Shown here: piece by piece, positions 10,456 through 18,942 of the stretch
Position numbering within the stretch: position 1 is the stretch's first letter
Layout of the letters: every line of letters starts with the position of its first letter
From: Salarchaeum japonicum
Lineage (GTDB): Archaea; Halobacteriota; Halobacteria; Halobacteriales; Halobacteriaceae
Reading direction: 5' to 3'
Length of the DNA stretch: 64,000 nucleotides
NCBI RefSeq assembly: GCF_020614395.1
Contig: NZ_CP085324.1
Coordinates: 1,493,564-1,557,563 of the forward strand
Translations under genes and position numbers: made by a program
Notes under the pieces: generated by a model
What the model was told of the DNA's origin: nothing
Seen by the model: only the letters and a program-made list of their open reading frames with translations
The model's database searches: none

Positions 10456-11219
10456 TGGCGCTCACCCAGGTAGGCCGTGGTCACGTCCTCGTTCGCCATC
10501 ACTTCGTCCGGCGTGCCGTTCGCGATGAGTTCGCCCCGGTGCAGGACGAGGATGCGGTCGCTGATTTCGAGAACCATGTCGATGTCGTGTTCCGTGAGGA
10601 CGAACGTTGTGTCCGTCGTCTCGTCGAGTTCCTTGATGAGTTCGACCATCTCCTCGGACTCCGATGGGTTCATGCCCGCGGTCGGTTCGTCGAGGAGGAC
10701 GACGGCGGGGTCGGTCGCGAGCGAGAGCGCTATCTCGACCTTCCGCTTGTCGCCGTGACTGAGGTTCGCGGCCTCCGTCTCGGCCACGTCGGTGAGACCC
10801 GTGAGTTCGAGGACGTCCTCCGCGGACTCGCGGAGCGCGGCGTCGTCGTGGTAGCGCGAGAGGAGTTCGGTCGAGCGGTCGGTCGTGCTGACGCGCGCGA
10901 CCCGGAGGTTGTCCAGGACGGACAACCCCTCGAAGTTATTGTTTATCTGGTACGCGCGGGAGAGCCCGCGGCGCGCGATGTCGTGCGGCGGGAGGCCGGT
11001 GACGTTCTCCAGGTCGCCGCTCCGCCCCCGGAGGAACACCTCGCCCGCCGTCGGGTCGAGGCGACCGGAGAGGAGGTTGTAGAACGTCGTCTTCCCCGCG
11101 CCGTTCGGCCCGATGATGGACGTGACCTCCTCGGAGTCGATTTCGACGCTCACGTCGTCCACCGCGCAGAGCGCGCCGAACTCGCGGCGCAACGCCTCCG
11201 TCTTGAGAACGGTCGTCAC
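10452..11219 (-). CDS. livG: LIV-type ABC transporter ATPase LivG (cassette 2)
   Basis: ATP-binding subunit of 255 residues. Walker A GPNGAGKTT is at 37-45, the signature reads LSHGDKRKVEIA (normal LivG form) and Walker B VVLLDEP precedes the LivG-specific TAGMNPSE. The H-loop lies in FVLTEHDIDMV. It ends in AYLGERQ. Compared with the LivG of cassette 1 it keeps the signature serine, so the two transporters differ in ATPase chemistry. Four-base overlaps on both sides bind it into the operon. Confidence 0.92.
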   Translation of the reverse strand: MTTVLKTEALRREFGALCAVDDVSVEIDSEEVTSIIGPNGAGKTTFYNLLSGRLDPTAGEVFLRGRSGDLENVTGLPPHDIARRGLSRAYQINNNFEGLSVLDNLRVARVSTTDRSTELLSRYHDDAALRESAEDVLELTGLTDVAETEAANLSHGDKRKVEIALSLATDPAVVLLDEPTAGMNPSESEEMVELIKELDETTDTTFVLTEHDIDMVLEISDRILVLHRGELIANGTPDEVMANEDVTTAYLGERQ

Positions 11220-12244
11220 GCCGACTCACCTCCGTTCCCGCGAACGCGGTCAACGACCCACGTGAGCAGGCCGGAGACGCCGCGCGGCGCGAACACGACG
11301 ATGACGAGGATGAGCGTCCCGAACACGAGCTGCCAGTGTGCTTCCAGCAGCGGGAACTGCGTGATGCCCCACCGGATGTACCGGTAGAACAGCGCACCGA
11401 CCGTGGGGCCGATGAACGAGTACGGCCCGCCGAACACGGTCATGATGACGGGTTCGGCGCTGATGGTCCAGTGGAGGCTCGCGCCCGGCGACAGCGAACT
11501 GTGCAGGGGCGCGACGAGCACGCCCGCGATACCCGTGAACACGGCCGAGAGCACGAACGCCGCCCACTGATGCCGGCGCACGTCGATACCGAGGCCGGAC
11601 GCGCGCTCCGAGTTCTCCCGGATAGCCTCCGAGACGAGGCCGAACGGCGAGTTCGCCACCCGCCAGAGGATGTACATCGAGGGCGCGACGACGAGCAGGA
11701 TGACGAAGTAGTACGTCACCCGGTCGTAGAGCGAGAGTTGGAACCCGAACAGGTTCGCCGTCTGGAGCAGGACGAGGATGCCGTCGCTGCCGTTCGTGAC
11801 GCCGAAGTAGTTCTGGTTCACGAGCGTGTACAGCGCCATGCTGAACGACAGCGTCAGCATCGCGAAGTAAATCTCCTCCAGGCGCACGCTCAGGTAGCCG
11901 ACCGGAACCGCGATAGCCGTCGCGACGACGACGCCGAGCACCGCCGCGATAACGAACGCGAGGAGCGGCGTCGCGCCGCCGAACGGGAGCATCGGCGCGA
12001 CGTCCCGGAGGAAGATGCCGAGCGCGTACCCGGCACCCCCGAAGAACATCGCGTGCCCGAACGACAGCAGGCCCGTGTAGCCGTAGAGGAGGTTGAACCC
12101 GGTCGCGAACAGCGCGAGTACGAGCACCTCCGAGAGGACGTACGTCTGGAACGTGGGGAGGACGAAGGGAGCGACGACGAGCACGGCGAGCGTGACGAGC
12201 GCGGTGCGTCGCGCCGGCAGGCCGAGAATCGTCTCGCCGCTCAC
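11216..12244 (-). CDS. livM: LIV-type ABC transporter permease LivM (cassette 2)
   Basis: Membrane permease of 342 residues with many hydrophobic helices. The LivM signature LLYGYTGLLSFGHAMFFGGAGYALG is near residues 53-77, and the coupling loop EAIRENSERASGLGIDVRRHQ is near residue 212. The C-terminal FAPRGVSGLL is typical. Translationally coupled (four-base overlaps) to livH and livG. Forms the channel with LivH. Confidence 0.9.
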   Translation of the reverse strand: MSGETILGLPARRTALVTLAVLVVAPFVLPTFQTYVLSEVLVLALFATGFNLLYGYTGLLSFGHAMFFGGAGYALGIFLRDVAPMLPFGGATPLLAFVIAAVLGVVVATAIAVPVGYLSVRLEEIYFAMLTLSFSMALYTLVNQNYFGVTNGSDGILVLLQTANLFGFQLSLYDRVTYYFVILLVVAPSMYILWRVANSPFGLVSEAIRENSERASGLGIDVRRHQWAAFVLSAVFTGIAGVLVAPLHSSLSPGASLHWTISAEPVIMTVFGGPYSFIGPTVGALFYRYIRWGITQFPLLEAHWQLVFGTLILVIVVFAPRGVSGLLTWVVDRVRGNGGESA

Positions 12245-13107
12245 TGTCCTTCACCCCCGAACAGTCCTTCCGGTCTGAAGATGAGTACGAGAATCATTGC
12301 GAGGAACGGGAGGAGTTGGCCGACGCCCGTCGCGACGAGGACGCCGAAGCTCTGCAGGAGTCCGATGAACATCGCGCCGACGAACGCCCCCGTGAACGAC
12401 CCGAGGCCGCCGATGACGACGATGACGAACGCGTTGATGATGACCTGGTCGCCGAGCGCGGGCGTGAACGCCTGCATCGGTGCGGCGAGCGCGCCCCCGA
12501 TACCGGCGAGGAAACTCCCGACGAAGAACACGCCCGTGTAGAGCCGGGGGACGTTCACGCCGAGCAGTGCGGCCATGTCGCGGTCGCTGGACGTGGCGCG
12601 CACCAGCCGTCCGAGGTAGGTGCGCTGGATGGCGTACCAGAACACGCCCATCGCGGCGAACCCGACGACGATGACGAACAGCCGGTACGCGGGGTAGCTG
12701 GTGCCGAGGAACTGGACGTTCGACGCGAGCAGTTCCGGCGTCGCCATCGTCTGGTTCCCCGACCCCCAGACGGTCCGCGTGAGGTCGGTGATGATGAGCA
12801 CCAGCGCGAACGTGAGGATGAGCTGGTCGAGTTCGTCGCGGTCGTACACGCGCCGAATCAACCCCATCTCGATTATCGCGCCGAGCAGGCCGACGGCGAG
12901 TCCGGCGGCGACCAGCCCCACCCAGAAGCTCCCGGTGACGTTCTGCACGACCGTCAGGGAGACGTACGCGCCGATCATGTAGAGCGCGCCGTGCGCGAAG
13001 TTCAGCACGCCGAGCACGCCGAAGATGAGACTCAGGCCGATGGCGACGAGGAAGTAGCGACTCCCCAGGCTCAAGCCCGTGAGTATTTCTTGGATCGGTA
13101 GTGCCAT
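12241..13107 (-). CDS. livH: LIV-type ABC transporter permease LivH (cassette 2)
   Basis: Permease of 288 residues. The N-terminal GLSLIFGVLGVLNFAHGALYMIGAY is the family pattern, and LIFRPEGLFGG closes the protein. The start ATG at 13107 lies six bases downstream of the binding-protein stop, so expression is probably from the binding-protein promoter. Highly hydrophobic throughout, integral membrane. Confidence 0.9.
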   Translation of the reverse strand: MALPIQEILTGLSLGSRYFLVAIGLSLIFGVLGVLNFAHGALYMIGAYVSLTVVQNVTGSFWVGLVAAGLAVGLLGAIIEMGLIRRVYDRDELDQLILTFALVLIITDLTRTVWGSGNQTMATPELLASNVQFLGTSYPAYRLFVIVVGFAAMGVFWYAIQRTYLGRLVRATSSDRDMAALLGVNVPRLYTGVFFVGSFLAGIGGALAAPMQAFTPALGDQVIINAFVIVVIGGLGSFTGAFVGAMFIGLLQSFGVLVATGVGQLLPFLAMILVLIFRPEGLFGGEGQ

Positions 13108-13113
13108 GCTGGA

Positions 13114-14436
13114 TTAGACACCAGCAGGCAGGTCGGTTCCTTCGAGGAGCGAACGCAGCTCGTCCGCCGGCGCGTCGATGCGCTCGACGGGGTCGAGGAG
13201 CGTGATGCCGCGTTCCTCGGAGTAACTCGTCGTCCCCCAGACCGCGGGCAACACCGCCTGATTGCTCTGACTGTTGATGGTGAACTCGCCGACGGGGGCG
13301 TTGTACTGCATGCCGTCCCACTGGTCGATGATGTCGTCGGCGTTCGTACTGCCCGCGCCCTCGATGGCGTTCTTGTAGAGGTAGAGCGCCGTGTACGCGT
13401 TCTGCGCGTTGTACGAGGGGTAGCGGCCGTCGTTGCGGTCGCGGAAGTTCTCGACGAACGTGTTGTTCGCCTCCGTGTCCGGCGCGTCGAACCAGTACCG
13501 CGTCCCGGCCTGCAGGCCGTCCGGCATGTTGTTCCCCATCGGGCGGAGGACGTCCGTCGCCGCGCCGACCGTCATGAGGACGTTGTCGATGCGTTCGAAG
13601 AAGTTCGAGTTCTTCGCCTGGTTGATGAACGTAATGAGGTCGCCGCCCCAGAGGCTCGTGATGACGCCGTCCGGATCCGCGTTCAACACCTTGTTAATGT
13701 ACGGCGTGAAGTCGCTCGCGCCGAGTTCGGGGTAGGCGGTCGCGTCGTCGAGGTACTCGTACCCGAGGTCCATCCCCTGCGTGAACGCCTTGAAGTAGTC
13801 CCACGTCTGGGTTCCGAAGGCGTAGTTCGGGCCGATGGTCGTCCACGTCGTCGCGTCCGTGTCGCTCGCGGTGACGGCGGAGCCGTAGACGTTCTGCGCG
13901 AGGTTCACGCCGTCCCGGAACACGTAGTCGTTCCCGACGGCGTTCTCGCCCTCGGTCGCGGTGGCGAACGGCGTCGCCGCGTGCGTTATCATGAACGGCG
14001 TCTGGAGTTGTTCGATGACGGGCGCGACGGAGAGCGCGACCCCGCTGGAGTCGAGTCCGAGGAGGCCGTCCACGTTCTCCTCCTGGACGAGCGAGCGCGC
14101 GGCCTCCACGCCGGTCGGGCCGTCGCCCTCGCTGTCCCGGTAGACGATTTCACCGATTTCGCTACCGTCGATGCCGCCGTTCTCGTTTATCTCCTCGCGC
14201 GCCATCTCATAGCCGAGCTGGGCCGATTCGCCGTAGACGGCCGCGAACCCGGAGAGCAGGTGGATAGCGCCGAACGTCAGGGTGTCGTCGCCGCCGCCGC
14301 CCATGCAGCCCGCGAACCCTGTGAGTCCCGCGGCTCCCGCGACCCCGCTGGCCTTCAGGAAGTCCCGGCGGTCGAACTCTGCGAAGCGACGGTCGTCCGC
14401 CGCGCGATACGTGTCTTCGTGGGAGTCGTTAACCAT
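13114..14436 (-). CDS. LIV-type ABC substrate-binding lipoprotein (Tat-exported)
   Basis: Solute receptor of cassette 2, 440 residues. The N-terminus has a twin-arginine motif RRDFLKASG (23-31), a hydrophobic Ala/Gly stretch, and a lipobox-like FAGC with the anchor cysteine at 44 followed by a glycine/aspartate spacer. This is the usual haloarchaeal Tat lipoprotein design. The mature part has the periplasmic-binding fold type I layout seen in LivK-like proteins (ELGYEMAREEINENGGI, then NYAFGTQTWDYF). The ATG at 14436 is preferred over an upstream in-frame ATG because residues before it are not signal-like and the Tat motif then sits correctly. Ligand unknown; the linked acyl-CoA ligase suggests an organic acid. 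Confidence 0.9.
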   Translation of the reverse strand: MVNDSHEDTYRAADDRRFAEFDRRDFLKASGVAGAAGLTGFAGCMGGGGDDTLTFGAIHLLSGFAAVYGESAQLGYEMAREEINENGGIDGSEIGEIVYRDSEGDGPTGVEAARSLVQEENVDGLLGLDSSGVALSVAPVIEQLQTPFMITHAATPFATATEGENAVGNDYVFRDGVNLAQNVYGSAVTASDTDATTWTTIGPNYAFGTQTWDYFKAFTQGMDLGYEYLDDATAYPELGASDFTPYINKVLNADPDGVITSLWGGDLITFINQAKNSNFFERIDNVLMTVGAATDVLRPMGNNMPDGLQAGTRYWFDAPDTEANNTFVENFRDRNDGRYPSYNAQNAYTALYLYKNAIEGAGSTNADDIIDQWDGMQYNAPVGEFTINSQSNQAVLPAVWGTTSYSEERGITLLDPVERIDAPADELRSLLEGTDLPAGV

Positions 14437-14475
14437 TGGTAATCCGCACCCGATAGCACGTAGAACCCGCATGAA

Positions 14476-14483
14476 CAATAAGT
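14476..14483 (-). promoter_or_regulatory. TATA element for the binding-protein operon
   Basis: Read on the - strand the segment gives ACTTATTG, centred about 44 bases before the ATG at 14436. This fits a TATA box with a short leader of roughly 15-20 bases. It is the only A/T-rich element between this gene and the SDR gene. Confidence 0.45.
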
Positions 14484-14583
14484 ATGTTGCTGGTTGCCAC
14501 GGGAGAGCCAACCGCGTCGGGCGGTCTCGTGCAACACTTGCCTCCGCCGCGAGCGGCGTGCGTCGGCGTCTGCGCGCCTCCCG

Positions 14584-15342
14584 TTAGCGCGCCGTCCACC
14601 CGCCGTCCACGGTGAGGACTTCGCCCGTGACGTACGCGGCCGCGTCGCTGGCGAGGAACACCGCCGGCCCGCCGATTTCCGCGGGTTCCGCGAACCGGCC
14701 GAGCGGCGTGCGGCGCTCGATGGACTCCCGGAGGCGTTCGTTCTCCTCCAGGTCCTCCGTGAGGTCGGTGCTGACGTACCCCGGCGCGAGCGCGTTCACG
14801 CGCACGTCGGGCGCCCAGTCGAGCGCCATCGACTTCGTCAACCCGACGAGGCCGTGCTTCGACCCGACGTAGGGGTGCTGGCGCGGCAGTCCCACCAGCC
14901 CGCCGACGCTCGCGACGTTCACCAGCGACCCGCCCGCGTCCTGGAGGTGCTCGGCGGCGTGCTTCGCGCAGAGGAACGCGCCGCGGAGGTTCACGTCCGT
15001 CACGAAGTCGAAGTCGTCGGTGGCCACGTCCTCGGGCGGGCCGAGCGCGCCGTCGGGGTTGACGCCCGCGTTGTTCACCACCACGTCCACGCTCCCGAGT
15101 TCGTCGGCGGTGTCGGAGAACAGCCGCTGAACCGCCGCCTCGTCGGTCACGTCCGTCGGAACCGCGAGCGACTCGACGCCGTACTCCCGCATCGCGTCCG
15201 CGGCGTCCTGCACGTCGTCGTGGCTCCGCGAGGTCGGCACCACGTCAGCGCCCGCGTCCGCGAACGATTCCGCGATGGCGCGACCGATGCCGCGCGTGCC
15301 ACCTGTGACGACTACCGTCTTCCCGGAGAGGTCGAACTCCAT
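14584..15342 (-). CDS. fabG: SDR family oxidoreductase (FabG-like)
   Basis: NAD(P)-dependent short-chain dehydrogenase, 252 residues. The cofactor loop TGGTRGIG is at 13-20, NNAG at 90-93, and the catalytic set S145, Y158 and K162 (YVGSK) is complete. The C-terminal PAEIGGPAVFLASDAAAYVTGEVLTVDGG is the usual FabG-like end. Family members reduce 3-oxoacyl groups or oxidise sugar and steroid alcohols. It lies 30 bases after the kynureninase gene on the same strand, so it may belong to that operon, although no kynurenine-pathway SDR step is standard. Confidence 0.85.
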   Translation of the reverse strand: MEFDLSGKTVVVTGGTRGIGRAIAESFADAGADVVPTSRSHDDVQDAADAMREYGVESLAVPTDVTDEAAVQRLFSDTADELGSVDVVVNNAGVNPDGALGPPEDVATDDFDFVTDVNLRGAFLCAKHAAEHLQDAGGSLVNVASVGGLVGLPRQHPYVGSKHGLVGLTKSMALDWAPDVRVNALAPGYVSTDLTEDLEENERLRESIERRTPLGRFAEPAEIGGPAVFLASDAAAYVTGEVLTVDGGWTAR

Positions 15343-15372
15343 ACCGGGCCTCGTCGGGGGAGGGACTTAGCC

Positions 15373-16632
15373 CTAGGTGACGCTCCCGTCGAGCGAGTGC
15401 TCACGATACGCTTCGGTCTCGGCCACGTCCCGCAGTTCCTCGATTACGTCGTACACGTCCTCGAAGCGCGTGTAGAGCGGGCTCGGGCAGACGCGGAAGA
15501 CGTTCGGCGGGCGGAAGTCACCGACCACGCCCCGGTCTTTCATCGCTTCCGTGATGCGGGCGGCTTCGGGGTGTTCGATGGCGACGTGGCCGCCGCGGCG
15601 GTTGGGGTCGCGGGGCGACCCCACCGAGAAGTCGTCGCCGAGGCGGTCGTCCACGAGACTGACGAGGTAGTCGGTGAGCGCCACGGATTTCTCGCGGATG
15701 GCGTCGATGCCGGCGTCGGTGACCACATCGAGACTGCCGTCGAGCGGCGCGGCGGCGAAGACGGGCACGGTGCCGGTTTGCCACGCGCCCGCCGTGTTCG
15801 CGTGCGTGTAGGTGTCTCGCATCTCGAACTGGGTGTCCTTCTCGTGGCCCCACCACCCGGCGAGCGCGGGCGTGCGCTCGTGGTGGCGCTCGTGGACGTA
15901 GAGACCGGCGATTGAACCGGGGCCGGCGTTCAGGTACTTGTAGCTGCACCAGACGGCGAAATCGACGCCGAGCGAGTGGAGGTCGTGCGGGACGACGCCG
16001 ACGGAGTGCGCGAGGTCGAACCCGACGTACGCGCCGTGGGCGTGCGCGGCGTCGGTCACGCGTTTGAGGTCGAGGAGCTGGCCGCTCCGGTAGAGCACCG
16101 ACGGCAGGAAGACCACGTCCACGTCGTCGGTGAGGGCGGCTTCCACGTCCGCCGCGTCGATGGTTCGGCCGTCCCGGCTCTCCACGACGACGGTGTGGTC
16201 GTCGGGGTCGAACCCGCGATTTCTGAGTTGGGCGCGGACGGCGTACGTGTCCGTGGGGAAGTTGAGTTCGTCCACGAGCACGAGCGGGTCGTCCAGGCCG
16301 TTGAGGAGCGTTCCGAGGAGCGTGTGGATGTTGACGGTGGTGCTGTTCGCGGCGACGACCTCGTGCTCGCGCGCGCCGACGAGCGGCGCGAGCCGGCTCC
16401 CCAGATACTCGCCGTACCGGAACCAGGGCGGGTCGCCGTCCGTCCACCCGCGGATGCCGAGGTCGCGCCACTCCTCGACGACGCGGTCGAGCGCGGCCTC
16501 GGCGTCGGTCGAGAGGGGGCCGAGGGAGTTGCCGTCCACGTAGTAGTCGTCGGGCACGCTGAAGCGCTCGCGGTACGCGGCGAGGGGGTCGGCCGCGTCG
16601 CGCTCGCGGGCGGCGTCCCGTGTCGTGTCCAT
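15373..16632 (-). CDS. kynU: Kynureninase
   Basis: PLP-dependent hydrolase that cleaves kynurenine to anthranilate and alanine in tryptophan breakdown. The 419-residue protein has the N-terminal DDYYVDGNSLGPL pattern, the PLP-contacting GFDLAHSVG (204-212) and the cofactor lysine K232 within WCSYKYLNAGPGS, all diagnostic of kynureninase. The C-terminal RPPNVFRVCPSPLYTRFEDV is also family-typical. Length is normal. The gene lies 36 bases downstream of an amino-acid permease and 30 bases upstream of the SDR gene, all on the - strand. No tryptophan dioxygenase or kynurenine formamidase gene is visible in the window. Confidence 0.93.
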   Translation of the reverse strand: MDTTRDAARERDAADPLAAYRERFSVPDDYYVDGNSLGPLSTDAEAALDRVVEEWRDLGIRGWTDGDPPWFRYGEYLGSRLAPLVGAREHEVVAANSTTVNIHTLLGTLLNGLDDPLVLVDELNFPTDTYAVRAQLRNRGFDPDDHTVVVESRDGRTIDAADVEAALTDDVDVVFLPSVLYRSGQLLDLKRVTDAAHAHGAYVGFDLAHSVGVVPHDLHSLGVDFAVWCSYKYLNAGPGSIAGLYVHERHHERTPALAGWWGHEKDTQFEMRDTYTHANTAGAWQTGTVPVFAAAPLDGSLDVVTDAGIDAIREKSVALTDYLVSLVDDRLGDDFSVGSPRDPNRRGGHVAIEHPEAARITEAMKDRGVVGDFRPPNVFRVCPSPLYTRFEDVYDVIEELRDVAETEAYREHSLDGSVT

Positions 16633-16668
16633 ACGCGACGTGAGAACCGGGGTGGCCGTAGGCCTTCC

Positions 16669-18096
16669 TCACTCCTCGTCGAGGAAGCCGACGGGGAGCC
16701 GGTCGGGAAGTTCGTCCGCGCGCCGGGCGCGGTAGCCGGCGTAAAGAAGGAGGCCAACGAGCAGCCAGGCGGCGAGGAGGAGGACGTTGTTCGCGAGGAG
16801 CGCGTCGCCGACGCGGCCGGCGGCGAGCAAGTCGAGCGCGTCCGCGATGGAGCCGAAGGAGAGCGTCTGCCACGCGAACACGGCCATCGCGGCGGCGCTG
16901 AACAGGCCGACGGCGGCGAGGACGGCGGGCGAGAGCTGGAGGTTACTGCGTTCGTAGAGGCCGGGATTGACGTGCGGGAGCGCGACGGCGGAGAGGGAGT
17001 GCGCGAGGTACATCAGGACGAGCGCGCCGAGCGAGACGTTCAGCGCGTAGCTGAACGTGGACGTGGCGACGAGCGCGACCGAAATCGCCCACGTGATGGT
17101 GAGGCCCACGTCGGGCGTGCCGAACCGGTCGTTGACGTGCGTGAGGGCGTCCGGGATGAGTTCGTCGCGGCCGAGGCTGTAGAGGATGCGGGAGGGCGCG
17201 ACGTACCCCGAGTTCGCGGTGGTGGCGTACGCGAGGATGCTCCCGACGGCGACGATACCGGCGGTGCCGACGGGGAAGTAGGTCGCGGCGGCGTCCGTGA
17301 GCGGCGTGCCGGAGGCGGCGACGTCCTGCCAGGGGAGGACGCCGATGACGACGACGCTCACGAGGAGGTAGATAGCGCCGACGCCGAGCACGCTCCCCGT
17401 GAACACCTTCGGGAGCGTCTCGCGGGGGTTCTCCGTCTCGCCCGCGGTCTGCGCGAGCGACTCGAAGCCGATGTAGGAGAAGAAGATGGCGCTCGTGCCC
17501 GCGATGAAGGGCGCGACGAACCCGCTCCCGAACTTCTCCGCGGGGAACAGCGGGCTGAAGTTCCCGGGGTCGACGTGGAGCAATCCGGGGAGGCCGAGCA
17601 GGAGGAGGATGGCGACGAGGAGGCCGGTCATCGCGGCCTGCGTGCGGCCGAACACGTCCACGCCGACCAGGTGAATCAGGTAGAACGCGGTGAGGAAGAC
17701 GATAGCCCACTCGGTCGCGCCGAGGAAGTCGAAGACGGGCCAGTACCCCATCGCGTTCCCGAACCCGGTGGCGAAGACGGCTTGCGCGCCGATGAACGCC
17801 ACCGTCTTCAGCCAGATGAAGACGTAGCCGACGAGCGTGGAGTTCCACGTCCTGGAGATGTGCATGTACGCGCCGCCCGGGTGGTCGCCGAGCGGGCCGC
17901 TCATGTAGACGGAGTAGACGACTGCGGTCGCGAGGACGACGGGGACGCCGACGAGGAAGCCGAGCGGCACCGCCGGCCCCATGATGGCGGCGGCTTCGCC
18001 GGTGACGACGAAGATACCGGCTCCGATCATGGTGCCGACGATGACGGCGATGCTGTGTATCGACGTCAGGTTCCGTTCGAGGTCTCTCTCGGTCAT
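16669..18096 (-). CDS. APC family amino-acid permease
   Basis: Integral membrane transporter of 475 residues with about twelve predicted hydrophobic helices. The first helix has the APC pattern IVGTMIGAGIFVVTG, where glycines bind the substrate backbone, and helix 6 has FFSYIGFESLAQTAGE. The start at ATG 18096 is supported by a TATA-like CGCTAAACG on the - strand about 28 bases upstream (near 18120-18127); an upstream in-frame ATG at 18153 is less likely. It is first in a set with kynureninase, so import of tryptophan or kynurenine is a reasonable inference, not shown by the sequence. Confidence 0.85.
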   Translation of the reverse strand: MTERDLERNLTSIHSIAVIVGTMIGAGIFVVTGEAAAIMGPAVPLGFLVGVPVVLATAVVYSVYMSGPLGDHPGGAYMHISRTWNSTLVGYVFIWLKTVAFIGAQAVFATGFGNAMGYWPVFDFLGATEWAIVFLTAFYLIHLVGVDVFGRTQAAMTGLLVAILLLLGLPGLLHVDPGNFSPLFPAEKFGSGFVAPFIAGTSAIFFSYIGFESLAQTAGETENPRETLPKVFTGSVLGVGAIYLLVSVVVIGVLPWQDVAASGTPLTDAAATYFPVGTAGIVAVGSILAYATTANSGYVAPSRILYSLGRDELIPDALTHVNDRFGTPDVGLTITWAISVALVATSTFSYALNVSLGALVLMYLAHSLSAVALPHVNPGLYERSNLQLSPAVLAAVGLFSAAAMAVFAWQTLSFGSIADALDLLAAGRVGDALLANNVLLLAAWLLVGLLLYAGYRARRADELPDRLPVGFLDEE

Positions 18097-18184
18097 CACC
18101 CACCGGTATCGGTCGGCGACGTTTAGCGATGTGGAATTCCGGTCGCCGGACAACGATTATGGCGACCGACCACCAAGGACGGGT

Positions 18185-18301
18185 ATGAACGCGAAACGCG
18201 CCCTCTCAGTCGTCGCCGTCCTGTTCGTCGCCGCCGCGCTCGTCCACTACGTCCTGTTCGGACGCCTGCCGTTCGGGAAGCCCCAGTTGCTGGAGGAGTG
18301 A
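18185..18301 (+). CDS. Small single-span membrane protein, unknown function
   Basis: A 38-residue open frame starting MNAKRALSVVAVLFVAAAL. It holds one hydrophobic helix (about residues 7-26), a short basic region and an acidic tail ending LLEE. A TATA-like GATTATGG lies about 28 bases upstream (18152-18160), which fits a leaderless start. The composition is haloarchaeal and the stop is clean. No function can be assigned. It precedes the methyltransferase-like membrane protein by 31 bases, so the two may be co-transcribed. Confidence 0.5.
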   Translation: MNAKRALSVVAVLFVAAALVHYVLFGRLPFGKPQLLEE

Positions 18302-18332
18302 CTTTTTCACGGCGGGCGGAGACGCCACGGAC

Positions 18333-18920
18333 GTGACTGTCGTTGGACTGACGCCGCCGCACGTGTACGTGCTCGCCGCGGTGTACGCGGCCTGGACGCT
18401 TCCCGAGGTCGTGGACGACGCGCGCGGGAGCGACGACGGCCCCGACCTGGACGCGAACTCGCGGGTCGTGCTGTCGGTCGCGGTCGGAGCGGGGTTCGCG
18501 GTCGCGTTCTGGGCCGCGTTCCGCGCGCCGGCGTGGGCGACGTTCGGCGGTCTCGCACTGCCCGCGTTCTGGGCGGGCGTGCTCGCGACGCTCGCGGGGG
18601 TCGCCCTGCGCTGGTACAGCATCCGCGCGCTCGGCGACGCCTTCGACCGGTCGGTGACCGTGACCGACGACCAGACCGTCGTGGCGCGCGGGCCGTACGC
18701 CGTCGTCCGCCACCCCGCCTACACCGGCGGATTCCTCGCCATCCTCGGGGTCAGCCTCTCGCTCGGCACGTGGCCGGGCGTCCTCGCCGTCGCCGCGGGC
18801 GTCAGCGCGGGATACGCGTACCGCATCCGCGTGGAGGAGCGCGCGCTCCGCCGCGAACTCGACGGCTACGACGACTACTGCGAGCGCGTCCCCTACCGCC
18901 TCGTCCCGGGAGTCTATTAG
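18333..18920 (+). CDS. Isoprenylcysteine methyltransferase-like membrane protein
   Basis: A 195-residue multi-span membrane protein starting at GTG 18333. The C-terminal half carries the isoprenylcysteine O-methyltransferase/phospholipid-methyltransferase pattern: RGPYAVVRHPAYTG (SAM-binding region, about 119-132) and EERALRRELDGYDDYCERVPYRLVPG near the end. Prokaryotic members have no prenylated protein substrate known and probably methylate small lipophilic molecules. About four to five helices are visible. It sits between a small membrane protein and an esterase, with no clear pathway. Confidence 0.75.
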   Translation: MTVVGLTPPHVYVLAAVYAAWTLPEVVDDARGSDDGPDLDANSRVVLSVAVGAGFAVAFWAAFRAPAWATFGGLALPAFWAGVLATLAGVALRWYSIRALGDAFDRSVTVTDDQTVVARGPYAVVRHPAYTGGFLAILGVSLSLGTWPGVLAVAAGVSAGYAYRIRVEERALRRELDGYDDYCERVPYRLVPGVY

Positions 18921-18942
18921 GCGGGGCCGCGTCGGGTCGGCC

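Noticed and set aside
13114-14511. Longer start of the binding protein at 14511
   Set aside because: The extra 25 residues are not signal-like and overlap the likely TATA element. The Tat motif is placed normally from ATG 14436.
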